Part shown: in pieces, positions 20,654-30,829 of the stretch
Numbering within the stretch: position 1 is the first letter of the stretch
Layout: each line of letters starts with the position of its first letter
Assembly: GCA_942491935.1 (NCBI GenBank)
Contig: CALOCZ010000015.1
Location: 4,689 to 68,688, forward strand
Origin: JAGTVG01 sp942491935
GTDB lineage: Bacteria > Bacteroidota > Bacteroidia > Cytophagales > Cyclobacteriaceae
Length of the DNA stretch: 64,000 nucleotides
Reading direction: 5' to 3'
Made by a program: the position numbers and the translations under genes
The notes under the pieces: generated by a model
Told to the model about the DNA's origin: nothing
Seen by the model: only the letters and a program-made list of their open reading frames with translations
The model's database searches: none

Positions 20654-21959
20654 ATGTCTGGCAAAAGCAATCCGATTCGATTTAGTCAGATCATATTCTG
20701 GTCCGTAATATCTGCAGCCTTTATCGGTCCTGGCACCATCACTACGGCATTAAAAGCAGGTTCAAATTATCAACTCAACTTAATCTGGGCAATATTTTTT
20801 TCAATTTTTGCATGTATTATATTGCAGGAATCTGTCTCCCGTATTACAATTACTTCCGGTCTGACCCTTGGTGAAGCCATCCAGAAAAAGTACGGCAAAA
20901 AAGGGATCCTTAATTTTAACATACTATTAACAATAGCAGTTATTTTTGGCTGTATTGCTTATCAGGCAGGTAATATAACCGGTGCTGTACGAGGTGTTCA
21001 ATTGGCTGTCGATGATCATCAGCTAAGTATAGTTTTATTTATTTTCATATTTGCATTCGGTTTAATGTGGATTGAAAGACTTAAGTTGATTACCAGTATT
21101 CTTGGGGTATTAGTAAGCATTATGGCACTGTTATTTTTGTTAATGTCTTTGAAAACAAGCTTTTCATTTTCAGATATTTTTTCATCCATTATACGTCCAG
21201 ATATCCCGGATTCATCAAGTATTCTTATTATTGGTTTGATAGGGACTACCATCGTCCCTTACAATTTATTCATGGGCTCAGGCCTGAGCAAGAACAGAGA
21301 TCTTAATTCCACCAGATTTGGTTTGACGGGTGCCATATTATTTGGGGGATTAATTACGATATTAATTCTAATAACCGGAACAATCATTAAAGGTGAATTT
21401 AACTTTAATGCCATATCATCTGCAATTCAATCTGAAATAGGCCCTTGGGGCAGATATGCATTTGCTATTGGATTATTTGCCGCCGGATTTACATCATCTG
21501 TTACAGCCCCCCTCGCTGCAGCCATTACAGCAAGGACTATGATGCCTGGTTCCACGGTCAAGCATGGAAATGCAATTTACAGACTTACTTGGATCGTGGT
21601 TTTAGGTACCGGCACCCTATTCAGTTTATTGGATTATCATCCAGTTCTAATTATAATAATGGCTCAGGTGATTAATGGATTAATATTGCCATTTGTTGCC
21701 ATATCCATCTTTTTTGTCATAAATGATGAAAAAATAACTTCCAGAAAATACAGAAATGGATTAATTGCAAATATTATATTGGTGCTTATTGTTGGAACTA
21801 CAATTTTTCTTGGAATTTTCCATTTAGTTTCAGTCAGTAAAGATGTATTGAATATCAGTTCAGGAAATTCCGTGGGAAATGATCATTGCCGGGATAGTCG
21901 CGATCACCACAATTCTTTATATGGCGATTCATCTTGCTCTGAAAAAAAATGTTGATTAA
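20654..21959 (+). CDS. Nramp-like transporter without canonical metal ligands; C-terminal frameshift
   Basis: About 434 residues with eleven hydrophobic helices in Nramp order. The helix 1 signature reads GPGTITTALKAGSNY instead of DPGN, and the helix 6 region reads VPYNLFMGSG instead of the MPH type, so the Asp/Asn/Met ligands of Mn/Fe transporters are not present. This places it among Nramp-related proteins of unknown cargo. An extra G in the GGG at 21874-21876 ends the frame in HCRDSRDHHN. Deleting it gives a natural last helix, EMIIAGIVAITTILYMAIHL, with a stop at 21957-21959. Without correction the ORF stops at 21955. Downstream of DUF2891 by one base. Confidence 0.8.
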
Positions 21960-21973
21960 CGATAATATATCAA

Positions 21974-23050
21974 TTATTCCTGACTGGGAAATACCCATTG
22001 ATGACTGAACCAGTACCATTGACTATTGTCTTTACTTGGGATCGTTACAGTATAAAGGTGCCGTCTTGATCTTAGCTTTTGATCAGATGAAATTTGAAAG
22101 GCAAGTTTATCACCTTCCAATTTAGTTAATATACAATTCCCTCCCTGAATGAAACACTGTAACTGGTCCAGGTCAAATATTTCCTTGTCAAGTATAAACT
22201 GGAGAACAGGGGGATTTTCAGATGCTATTGTAGAAGATGGTATGGTTTTAACCACCGGAAGAGCCTTCATGGAGATTTTTTCGGAAAAAGCCTGTAATTT
22301 CCCGTAGTGATCCGTCATAGGGAACCTTGGCAAGGCAAAAAGCTCAGAATAGGATGACATTACACCAGAATTCTGAGCAGTTGCACCAATAAAATCCATT
22401 TTCCTTATGACTTCCATCATACTTTCATCAAACTCTCCATAAGGATAAGCGAAAACTTTTGGCTCCACATTTAATTTTGATTCTATTATTTCCTGGGCCA
22501 ACTGCACATCTTCATAAAAGGCCTTTCGCCGTGTAGTAGTATCCATGTTTAGAAAATAATCATGGCTATGCGTATGATTGCCAATCTCTATCCCATTATT
22601 GACTAATTTTTGGAGGTTGTCCCAATTTATATAATCCCCACTACCTACTGTTTCTGTATTGATAAATAAGGTTGCCGGAAATCCAAATTCCTTAATCACG
22701 GGGAATCCCTTATCCATAAATGAATTAAACGCATCATCAATTGTAATTACAATGAATTTTCCAGAAGCATCCCTGGACAGCAATTTTTGAATTGCATCGC
22801 TTAACTTTAAAACCCTATAATGATTGTTTTTTAGATAAGCTAATTGTTGTCGAAACAGTTTGGAGTTTATACTTGTACTGGGATATTTCTCTTCATCAAA
22901 TCTATGGTATAATAATCCTATAACTTCAACCTTTTTATTCAACTCAATTTTGGGTGGATCTTCATTCGGCTGACCATAAACTGGCTCTTTAACATTGTTG
23001 CAACCACTAAATATAAAAATAAACAAAATATATAATATTCTGATTTTCAA
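21974..23050 (-). CDS. Polysaccharide deacetylase (NodB-like) lipoprotein
   Basis: 358 residues. Lipoprotein signal with lipobox IFSGC (Cys about 17). The NodB homology domain spans about 45-240: YHRFDEEKYPS, ITIDDAFNSF (motif 1, metal-binding Asp pair), IGNHTHSHDYF (motif 2 His pair) and FAYPYGEFDESM (motif 3). It de-N-acetylates or de-O-acetylates an envelope or extracellular polysaccharide from the outer-membrane/periplasmic side. The C-terminal ~90 residues look like a small beta domain. It lies 21 bases downstream of the Bax-like gene on the same strand, consistent with a cell-wall related pair. Confidence 0.88.
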   Translation of the reverse strand: MKIRILYILFIFIFSGCNNVKEPVYGQPNEDPPKIELNKKVEVIGLLYHRFDEEKYPSTSINSKLFRQQLAYLKNNHYRVLKLSDAIQKLLSRDASGKFIVITIDDAFNSFMDKGFPVIKEFGFPATLFINTETVGSGDYINWDNLQKLVNNGIEIGNHTHSHDYFLNMDTTTRRKAFYEDVQLAQEIIESKLNVEPKVFAYPYGEFDESMMEVIRKMDFIGATAQNSGVMSSYSELFALPRFPMTDHYGKLQAFSEKISMKALPVVKTIPSSTIASENPPVLQFILDKEIFDLDQLQCFIQGGNCILTKLEGDKLAFQISSDQKLRSRRHLYTVTIPSKDNSQWYWFSHQWVFPSQE

Positions 23051-23071
23051 AATGTTATTATTATTCTTTGC

Positions 23072-23942
23072 TCAAAGTTTAACTTTAATAAAATTGTTTT
23101 TATCGATTTCACAGGAATCATATTTAGTTAAATCATTTTGAACAATGATCTCCCCTACTTTCTTAACATAGTCATTACGTAACTCAGAATATTTATTTAG
23201 GTACCAGATCAATTCATAGGGATTATCCGAATCATATCGTTTTTCCCGAAATTTGTCAAACGCCCATGAGTTGGCCAGGGTCAGGAAATAATCTTCAACA
23301 GATTGTGCTATATTATCATATTTCTTCAGATATATTACAAGACCATCGCGACTGGTAGAGGCAGGCATTCTTTTGTCAAGTTTATTATATGACCAGATAC
23401 CAAATGCATTGTTGCCCTTTATAAAAAACCTCGAATTACCCCATCCTGTTTCCAGGAATAGACTGTGCCAGGATGATCGATGTTGGATGGAGATGTTGTT
23501 TTTGATTTATTTCTTTCAGGTTTTCTGATTTATATTTTGCATATAAGGTGCTTATGAATGCACTGTCTTCCGCAGTTAAACGGTCTTTTGCCCTGACTTT
23601 TGCCCAAATTCTTTCTGTTTTGGCTTTTTCATTAAGGAGGTTGAATTTAACTACTAATATTGCCGGCAGTAATGTTTCAATGTATCTATCCTTTCTGCTG
23701 TTTTCTGGAAAATCATTGAACTTAGATATATCCTCATAAATGACGGGTTTTACCTCATTCCCGGAAATTTTCATAATATCAGAAGGCTTTTTTATAGATT
23801 TATATTCAATCAGAAGCGATAATTTTTCTTTCTTTACACCATATTTAATCGGAATAGAAAGGATTAGAACCACTATTGCGAGAAATATGATAACGAAAAG
23901 TACTTTTATCGTTTTTAGAAGATAACCTTTAAGAAGTCTCAT
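23072..23942 (-). pseudogene. Bax-like glucosaminidase, frameshifted near 23459
   Basis: The two halves read as one protein: an N-terminal membrane helix (MRLLKGYLLKTIKVLFVII), then TERIWAKVRAKDRLTAED and HPTSIILAQS from one frame. After removing one base near 23459 it continues FLETGWGNSRFFIKGNNAFG, RMPAST, YDNIAQSVEDYFLTL and FREKRYDSDNPYEL. The catalytic-type motif LAQSFLETGWGNSRF is typical of E. coli Bax and related peptidoglycan glucosaminidase-like proteins. The frame continues three codons upstream of 23942, but the ATG at 23942-23940 is the natural start. It overlaps the start codon of the divergent patatin gene. The single extra base may be a sequencing error. Confidence 0.85.
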
Positions 23943-26253
23943 GATTACCATTTATATCAATAAAGAAAAAAAAAATATTGTTTTCAACAAAATAGTAAAA
24001 CTACTGTTATTCGCTTTTTGTTTGTTCTTCTATATGTTTCATTACGCCAATGCACAGGAAGACAGACCCAAAATTGGCCTGGTTCTAAGCGGAGGAGGTG
24101 CAAAAGGAATCGCTCATATTGGGATTCTAAAAACACTTGAGGAGGTAGGATTGACTCCCGATTACATAACAGGAACGAGTATGGGAAGTATAATTGGCGG
24201 TCTCTATTCTATTGGGTATTCAGCGGATGAATTACAAGAATTGGTAACAACCGTAAACTGGGATGAGGTTTTGACAAATAAAATCTCAATGGATAAAGTG
24301 GCCATCGAAGAAAAAGATTATTATGCGCGATATCTTTTGAATTTTTTCATTGAAGACAAGAAGCTATCATTACCCAAGGGCGTTATTGATGGCCAAAATT
24401 TAATGGAATTTTTTTCGAGGTTAACACGTCCAGTGCATGGTATAAATGATTTTAATAAGTTTCCAATTCCTTACAGCTGCGTTGCTACTGATATAGTTAC
24501 GGGTCTTCCAGTTACATTAAATAAAGGATCCCTTGCAATGGCTATGAGAGCAAGTATGGCAATACCCTCCATCTTCACACCAGTTAAGATAGACGACCAC
24601 TTATTAGTAGATGGTGGCCTCGTAAGAAACTTTCCGGTTCAGGAGGCTATAGATATGGGAGCAGATATTATTATAGGTGTATTTGTTAGTTCAGACCTTG
24701 CCCCTGAGTCAGAAATGACCTCGGCTTTAGCTGTATTGCAACAATCAGCCTGGGTCACAAGTGCCTTTGATACAAGAGAACAGATCAAAAAGTGCGATAT
24801 ACTAATTAAGCCTGATATAAGTGGATATTCCACGGCTAGTTTCACGTCGGCAAGTGAAATTCTTGAACGTGGTAACGAAGCAGGCAAAGAATATTACGAC
24901 ATACTGAAGAACCTTGCTGATTCCGTTAAAAACTTAGGTACTCTAAATAAAGTACAAAAACTGGAAGTTAGGGACAGCTATCCTATCACTGAAATTAATG
25001 TGATCGGCAACAAATTCTTATCTGATGATTATATTATTGGCAAACTCAGGATTAAGCAGAATGATGAAAATTCTATTGGCCATATAGAAGAGCGTATAAA
25101 TGTTTTATTTGGAACTTTATATTTTGAAAAGATCTGGTATGAGATTATTGCTATTAATGGTGGGTATACATTGAAACTTCATGTTAAGGAAAAACCAAAA
25201 ACAGAGTTAAAATTTTCCTATCATTATGATTCTGAGAATAAAGGAGGTATTCTGGGAAATATCACACTGCGAAATATGCTATTAAACGGAAGTCGTTTCG
25301 TTTTTGAAGCTGATCTTGCCGTTAATCCGGGTTTTTGGGCAGATTATATCAAGTATCTTGGGAAGGGGCAAAACGTTGCCCTGCGATTTAAGGGGATTTT
25401 GGATAAGAGTGACCTTCCCCTATATGACAGCCTTGGTAATAATGTAAGTTTATTCAATGAGCAGAATGTAAATGCAGCAATTGGTGTACAAGCAACCAAA
25501 ACACAGAATAATACATTCGGAGCCAACATCAGATGGTCCAATACTTCCTTTAAACCAAAAGTTGCATCAGATGATCTCAGGACGATTGAGAAAGTAGTTT
25601 ATAAAAGCACTTCACTCAATGTATTTTTCACGCGTAACAGTTTAAACAGAAGATATTATCCAACCAGGGGATCATTGGTCGATGTTACTTTCAGGTCAGT
25701 CTTCCAGGTTGATGGAAAGCTTGATCTTGCAGACAGTGTAGTAATTGATCCCGAGGAACTAAATTTGAATACTGACCGGATTAATGCTATCTATGCAAGC
25801 TATACTCAACTAATCCCAACGAGTAAAAAATTAACCTTCTCCACAGAGGTAACAATGAATATATCTAATCTTGAAAGCAATACATTAAATTTTTCTGAGT
25901 ACTACTATATAGGAGGATTCTTTCCCAGGAATAATAATTTCAGCCCTTATGTTGGAGGTAAACAAAGAGAATTCGTAGCTGCAAATTTCTTCTATACTGC
26001 CGGGCAGGTACAATATGAGCTAATACGTAATTTGTTTCTGAAGGGCATTGTCAATTATCTGGATTCAGAATATCCCATGAAATGGGTTTACCCGGATCTG
26101 GATGCCTCTATTTTGGGTGACCGTTACCGAAGGTTCGGTTTTGGATTTGCAGCGGGTTATAGTTCCCCTTTAGGCCCTATTAACCTGGCTGTTGCAAAAG
26201 ATAGTCACCGAAAAGGTTGGGAAACCTTCTTTTCGATTGGGTTTATATTTTAG
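23941..26253 (+). CDS. Patatin-like phospholipase fused to POTRA and outer-membrane barrel (PlpD type)
   Basis: 770 residues. N-terminal hydrophobic signal (about 18-38, ends YANAQ). Patatin domain from residue 43: oxyanion motif GGGAKG at 51-56, nucleophile GTSMG with Ser80, catalytic DGG at about 223. A POTRA-like segment follows at about 335-420 (ITEINVIGNKFLSDDYIIGKL), then a C-terminal BamA/Omp85-type barrel ending FFSIGFIF. This is the type Vd secretion architecture in which the lipase is moved across the outer membrane by its own barrel. Bacteroidota homologues often stay attached. The start overlaps that of the divergent Bax-like gene by two bases, so each promoter must sit inside the other gene. 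Confidence 0.92.
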   Translation: MITIYINKEKKNIVFNKIVKLLLFAFCLFFYMFHYANAQEDRPKIGLVLSGGGAKGIAHIGILKTLEEVGLTPDYITGTSMGSIIGGLYSIGYSADELQELVTTVNWDEVLTNKISMDKVAIEEKDYYARYLLNFFIEDKKLSLPKGVIDGQNLMEFFSRLTRPVHGINDFNKFPIPYSCVATDIVTGLPVTLNKGSLAMAMRASMAIPSIFTPVKIDDHLLVDGGLVRNFPVQEAIDMGADIIIGVFVSSDLAPESEMTSALAVLQQSAWVTSAFDTREQIKKCDILIKPDISGYSTASFTSASEILERGNEAGKEYYDILKNLADSVKNLGTLNKVQKLEVRDSYPITEINVIGNKFLSDDYIIGKLRIKQNDENSIGHIEERINVLFGTLYFEKIWYEIIAINGGYTLKLHVKEKPKTELKFSYHYDSENKGGILGNITLRNMLLNGSRFVFEADLAVNPGFWADYIKYLGKGQNVALRFKGILDKSDLPLYDSLGNNVSLFNEQNVNAAIGVQATKTQNNTFGANIRWSNTSFKPKVASDDLRTIEKVVYKSTSLNVFFTRNSLNRRYYPTRGSLVDVTFRSVFQVDGKLDLADSVVIDPEELNLNTDRINAIYASYTQLIPTSKKLTFSTEVTMNISNLESNTLNFSEYYYIGGFFPRNNNFSPYVGGKQREFVAANFFYTAGQVQYELIRNLFLKGIVNYLDSEYPMKWVYPDLDASILGDRYRRFGFGFAAGYSSPLGPINLAVAKDSHRKGWETFFSIGFIF

Positions 26254-26262
26254 GTGCCAACT

Positions 26263-26898
26263 TTATCTATTTTTCAACTTATCGGCAAAGACCTTGTGTA
26301 ACTTATCCATTTTTGGCTTTATTACATATGTACAATAAGGCTGATTTGGATTTAAATCGTAGTATTCCTGATGGTATTCTTCAGCCTCGTAGAAGGTTTC
26401 GAAAGGCACGATTTCTGTTACTATAGGATTTGGAAATGCTTCAGAAGCGTCTAATGCCAATTTATATTCATCTGCGAGATTTTTTTGAGCTTCGGTGTGA
26501 TAAAAGATTGAGGAACGGTATTGTGTACCCACATCATTACCCTGGCGGTTTGGTGTCGTAGGATCGTGTGTACTCCAGAAAACCTCAAGAAGTTCATCAA
26601 AACCAATAACTTCAGGATCATAATAAATCTGGCACACTTCAGCATGCCCGGTTGTCCCCTCACATACTTGTCTATAGGTAGGATCCTTAACATGCCCTCC
26701 GGAATATCCGGAGACCACCTTTTGAACTCCATTTAAACTCTGGAAAACAGCCTCAACACACCAGAAGCACCCGGCACCAAAGGTAGCTACTTCTTTTTTT
26801 CTATTTGATTGGGATTCCATATCTCTATTGTTATCATTTGGCTTTGTACACGCAGCAAATGAAACATTTATAAATAATAATAATGCTAATATTCTCAT
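26263..26898 (-). CDS. msrA: Peptide methionine-S-sulfoxide reductase, lipoprotein form
   Basis: 211 residues: a lipoprotein-type signal (lipobox FAAC, Cys about 17), a short polar linker, then the MsrA domain with the catalytic motif GAGCFWCVEAVF, SGYSGGHVKDPTY, TGHAEVCQIYYDPE and FWSTHDPTTPNRQGNDVGTQYRS. It reduces Met-S-sulfoxide residues, here in the periplasm or at the outer membrane given the signal. MsrB is not adjacent. The gene is convergent with the patatin gene, with 9 bases between them. Confidence 0.95.
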   Translation of the reverse strand: MRILALLLFINVSFAACTKPNDNNRDMESQSNRKKEVATFGAGCFWCVEAVFQSLNGVQKVVSGYSGGHVKDPTYRQVCEGTTGHAEVCQIYYDPEVIGFDELLEVFWSTHDPTTPNRQGNDVGTQYRSSIFYHTEAQKNLADEYKLALDASEAFPNPIVTEIVPFETFYEAEEYHQEYYDLNPNQPYCTYVIKPKMDKLHKVFADKLKNR

Positions 26899-26979
26899 AT
26901 TTCAGATAATACTAGGTTAACCATCAAAAAGAACTAATGTTTTAAAATAAATCCATTTGGATCTATAGAGGAATAGAAA

Positions 26980-29430
26980 TTAATAGTATAATACCTGACA
27001 GTCAGGATGATTAGATTTAAAACCATCTATGGCCTTTTCCTTTAGAAAAGTATTATAACAGGATATCATTTTAAGATTCATCAATGATTCAATTGGCTTT
27101 AATGACTTTATACTTGTATTAGATATATCGAGCTCTTCTAAATGCGTTAAAGATGATACTGGGTTTAATTTTTTAACCCTGGTACCGGATATCTTTAATA
27201 TTTTAAGCGCTTTCAATTCACCTGTAAATTCGAGGTCAATTATTCCTGTATTTGAAAGATCAAGGTGCTTTAACTGCTTTAGGGATGTTATCGAATTAAA
27301 ATCTGAAACTGGCGATGCAGTAACCTTTAACAGTGTCAAACCTTTATGGTCCTGAAGTTTAGTTATATCACTTATATTAACCCGGTTTATCTCCAGACCC
27401 TGTAAATAATTTAATTCATCAAGTGGTTCCAGATCCTTTATATCAATACTGTCTATTTTTATATGTTCCTGATAACTAATGATGTGCAGGTTTCGATTAT
27501 CGATTTGATTCTGATCTATTCCCGCATTTTTAGATAGAATCCCTTGCCAATCTTCTGATAGTCCCTCCCACCAGTTTACTAAATAAACAGACCTGTAAAT
27601 AACAAGGCACTCGGGATTGCTATCAATAAACTTTAGAATGTCAGCACTTTCGACCTGAGCATCATCAACATTTAAGAATCTTAATCCACGTAAGCCAGTC
27701 AGACTTTCGATAGAAGATACTCGTGTGGAACTCAAATCCAGATAATCCAACTGTTTAAGTTCTCTTAATGAATCGATATTAGAAATATTTGAAGAGGCGG
27801 CATTAATATACCTCAAATTCGGTGTCTGTGTTATTGAACTAATATCAGAAATAAATGTATCATGCAAATCAAGAAAGACAAGGTTCCTGAAAGGCCATAA
27901 ATCAGGCAATTTATCTGTTGTTTTGAGACCTGAAAAGTAAAGTGAGTCCTCTTTGGTTATTTCAGCTAGCTCGACTATTGAGGGTTCCGAACTTAATGAA
28001 AACCTTGTAGAGAATAGATTTTGCAAGGCAATATCTAAACCATTCCACCATGCCTGTAATTCTTCAGATTCAAAGATCACCAATGTGCTCGAATTTAAAT
28101 TCATGAAGTCATTTGCATCCTGATTGGTTATGCTGCTATTATCACAATATATCTTTCTTAATGTGGTGGTTCCGGATAAATCGGCAAGGGTATGAATATT
28201 CGTTGATTCCAGATTTAGCTCTTCTAATACAGGTAAGCTCGTGATTGGTTTAATATCAGTAATTTCAGTGCCTTCCAGTATTAAAATCTTCAAAGATTTA
28301 TTCTCAGACAATGATCCTAAATCGTCAATGTTACTAAAGGAAGCATCCAGATAATTTAATTGTGGTAAATTAGATAGCCAATCATACGAATCAGAACTAA
28401 AATGAGAGAGCTCCAATTTGTTTAGAAACTGAAAATCTGCTCCAAAAGATATGGAGTCTATAGCACAGTTATTCATAACAAGGTGTTCGAGTTTTGGAAA
28501 GTTCTCCAGAATATCTATATCTTTAATTTTCAAATCAGAAAGATTCAAATATTTAATTTCAGAGGCATACCTGATGTGGTCTATTGTATCAATTTCGGTA
28601 TCTGACAGATCCAAGTGGATAATTTTATTATAAACTCGTAAGGGCGTTAGGTCATTTATTAAAGTATTCGATAAATTCAAATATCGAAGCTGGTTGAGCT
28701 TAAAGAGTGGCTCAAAGTCTGAAATATACCGGTTTGATGATAAATCCAGTGAATCAATTTCTATGAGAACTTTTAATTCTTCATACCCGACGCTGTCATA
28801 GTAATTGAATCTTTGCTGAAAGATATATTTCCATTCAAACGACAGATCCTCCCACCAGTTCATGAGGTCCTCTTTCTCGCTAAGTTTTGTCGTATAGAAA
28901 CTAACTATCTTAAGATCATCTGAATTTTCAAAGTAATTAACTTCTACATATCGGGTGATGGTTTGATTGATTGTATCCGATAGAACTGTGATCCCATTTA
29001 AATTCCTGTTTACTTTAACCAGATAGAATAATTGACTGCTATCATTGATCATAGGTTGAACATCCTCAATATCAAGTTTAAAGCTCACATTTTTAAAAAA
29101 GAAGTCTACATCTTTCAAATATGCCTGCACGTCTTTATTTGTAACTGTTGAGCGATTTAGATCAAGGTCATCTTCTACCTGCACATCTTCATCCCTGAAA
29201 AATTTACTATAGCTTGTGGTTATTATAATATCCTTTTCTCGTTGAGGTGTATAGGCATCTCCAATGGTATTCAGGGCAAATTCAAGGTATGTTATTAATT
29301 CCTTTACTTTTTCAATCTGAACAGCCGTTGAATCATCCTGCATTTTCCTGTACGCAAGAAGGTCATTGCTTGTAAAAGCAAAAATTAATAAGAGAAATGT
29401 TAGTTTTAGTAAGCCGGTTTTAATTTTCAT
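26980..29430 (-). CDS. Exported leucine-rich-repeat protein with three WW-motif modules
   Basis: 816 residues from ATG 29430 (MKIKTGLLKLTF). The frame extends 10 codons further up, but this start directly precedes the signal peptide and overlaps the previous gene by only 11 bases. After the signal comes a ~165-residue domain resembling the whole 192-residue protein encoded upstream. Then come three units, each opening with a tryptophan motif (NWWEDLSFEWKYIF, AWWNGLDIALQNLF, NWWEGLSEDWQGIL) and followed by 22-residue LRRs of the LDLSNTxIxDLxPL type. LRRs of this type bind proteins or glycans. No sorting domain or anchor is visible, so it is periplasmic or surface-released. Last gene of a four-gene operon. 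Function unknown. Confidence 0.8.
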   Translation of the reverse strand: MKIKTGLLKLTFLLLIFAFTSNDLLAYRKMQDDSTAVQIEKVKELITYLEFALNTIGDAYTPQREKDIIITTSYSKFFRDEDVQVEDDLDLNRSTVTNKDVQAYLKDVDFFFKNVSFKLDIEDVQPMINDSSQLFYLVKVNRNLNGITVLSDTINQTITRYVEVNYFENSDDLKIVSFYTTKLSEKEDLMNWWEDLSFEWKYIFQQRFNYYDSVGYEELKVLIEIDSLDLSSNRYISDFEPLFKLNQLRYLNLSNTLINDLTPLRVYNKIIHLDLSDTEIDTIDHIRYASEIKYLNLSDLKIKDIDILENFPKLEHLVMNNCAIDSISFGADFQFLNKLELSHFSSDSYDWLSNLPQLNYLDASFSNIDDLGSLSENKSLKILILEGTEITDIKPITSLPVLEELNLESTNIHTLADLSGTTTLRKIYCDNSSITNQDANDFMNLNSSTLVIFESEELQAWWNGLDIALQNLFSTRFSLSSEPSIVELAEITKEDSLYFSGLKTTDKLPDLWPFRNLVFLDLHDTFISDISSITQTPNLRYINAASSNISNIDSLRELKQLDYLDLSSTRVSSIESLTGLRGLRFLNVDDAQVESADILKFIDSNPECLVIYRSVYLVNWWEGLSEDWQGILSKNAGIDQNQIDNRNLHIISYQEHIKIDSIDIKDLEPLDELNYLQGLEINRVNISDITKLQDHKGLTLLKVTASPVSDFNSITSLKQLKHLDLSNTGIIDLEFTGELKALKILKISGTRVKKLNPVSSLTHLEELDISNTSIKSLKPIESLMNLKMISCYNTFLKEKAIDGFKSNHPDCQVLYY

Positions 29431-30244
29431 ACAATATAAAATCTTTGAGAACCTTTTCATCTTCGGGTTTGTATTTCACAATATTTGATATCAACCATCC
29501 CGTATTATTCCCTTTTCTATTGAAATAAGATACTTCAAAATACCACTCCGGGATCTGAAAAAAATGAAATTTCAGATCTTTAACACTTGCAAACTGAAGA
29601 TTACCCTTTTTGATTTCATAAAGAAACAAGGTTAAATCATCAGGTTTGAATTCCTTATGCATATATTGTTGAACACTGTCAGAATTACTGAATATCTTCC
29701 TCATGTTCATGAAATCCAATTCATGACTCATTGGATGCAAGAATTTTTTGACATAAGAAGTATCATTTATAAAGTAATCTTCGAATAATTTAAAATAAAC
29801 ACTCGATATTACCCACTTATATCCCAGTCTTTCCTGTTCCAGATTAAGAAACAATATTACAGGCTTTAACTCTCCCTTGTAGTAGAAATCAGCATTTACT
29901 TGTGCGAACCATCCGTTGTGATGAAAATCAAGATAGGATGGCGCTGCTTTGTCATTTACTGATTCCACAAACTCCTGGGCGAGCATCTCATTAAGACTTG
30001 GATTCTCCAGGTCAAACAGCATTCGAAGATACGTTTTCCTTAACGAAAAACTGCGGTACTGCCTGTCGCCGGAGTATAGCCGTTCTCCTTTTTTATCTTC
30101 TTCACCATTAAACCTTCTGAAAAACTGGTTGACTTGTTTTGTTTCAGCATACAATCTGCTTTCATCATCCATATCCCCAACCAGTTGAGCAAAAGACGAG
30201 AAGTAGCTGGTGAGCATAAAAAGAATAACCGAAATTAATCTCAT
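29420..30244 (-). CDS. Exported protein of unknown function, third gene of LRR operon
   Basis: 274 residues with a signal peptide (about 1-19, ends FSSFAQ). The mature part is alpha/beta with conserved-looking stretches GWFAQVNADFYYKGE, LHPMSHELDFMNMRKIF, LTLFLYEIKKGNLQF and WYFEVSYFNR. No cysteines or known catalytic motif stand out and I do not recognise a named family. The start overlaps the stop of the 192-residue gene by four bases and its end overlaps the LRR gene, so the three are translationally coupled. It probably works with them at the envelope. Confidence 0.7.
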   Translation of the reverse strand: MRLISVILFMLTSYFSSFAQLVGDMDDESRLYAETKQVNQFFRRFNGEEDKKGERLYSGDRQYRSFSLRKTYLRMLFDLENPSLNEMLAQEFVESVNDKAAPSYLDFHHNGWFAQVNADFYYKGELKPVILFLNLEQERLGYKWVISSVYFKLFEDYFINDTSYVKKFLHPMSHELDFMNMRKIFSNSDSVQQYMHKEFKPDDLTLFLYEIKKGNLQFASVKDLKFHFFQIPEWYFEVSYFNRKGNNTGWLISNIVKYKPEDEKVLKDFILYEN

Positions 30245-30819
30245 GAAGTAGTTTCAGTGACCCTAATATCTCCTAGTAATACATCCCAAAATTCAATTAT
30301 TCTACCCCTGATCTGGGTCTTTTTCTTTTCAACATAAATTGTTATGTCTTTCTTAGTTGTGTCCTTATATGTAAGACCATCATCAGAGATCCCCTCAAAT
30401 CTTTGATAAACAGTTATCACACCTACATATTTACCGTCTGGTTGACGTTCCAGATCACTGATATAATGTATATTATACCATTTGATCATCACTTTATCAT
30501 AATTTAGCTGATTTAACCGCATTAAATACTGCCTTACTTTGTAGTAATTTACCTGTTCCCTATACATTGAAGATACACCTATCTCCGCCTCTTCCACAAA
30601 TAATTCTTCCGCCCTGTCCATGACCCGGCTTGCCTCAGCCTGATCAGTGGCTTTATCCCCAATAATGCTTATGTATTTGCTAAGATCCCTTACCTTTTCC
30701 AAAGCAAGTGAATCAATAGCTTTTTTCCTATCAGGTGTAATTTCATCCTGGGCATTTACATATCCATACAGGGAAAATATTATGCAAACAGGAATTATAT
30801 ATTTTATTATATTTTTCAT
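30241..30819 (-). CDS. Exported protein of unknown function, related to the N-terminus of the LRR protein
   Basis: 192 residues with a signal peptide (about 1-23, ends YVNAQ). The pattern of an N-terminal helix (EKVRDLSKYISIIGDKAT), a region ending in an acidic helix, and a beta-rich second half (VITVYQRFEGIS, KKDITIYVEKKK) matches the ~165 residues that precede the repeats of the LRR protein two genes downstream (EKVKELITYLEFALNTIGDAY ... FSFYTTK-type strands). I infer a shared domain. It overlaps the following gene by four bases and sits 10 bases after the lipoprotein gene. Confidence 0.65.
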   Translation of the reverse strand: MKNIIKYIIPVCIIFSLYGYVNAQDEITPDRKKAIDSLALEKVRDLSKYISIIGDKATDQAEASRVMDRAEELFVEEAEIGVSSMYREQVNYYKVRQYLMRLNQLNYDKVMIKWYNIHYISDLERQPDGKYVGVITVYQRFEGISDDGLTYKDTTKKDITIYVEKKKTQIRGRIIEFWDVLLGDIRVTETTS

Positions 30820-30829
30820 AATGTTTCCT

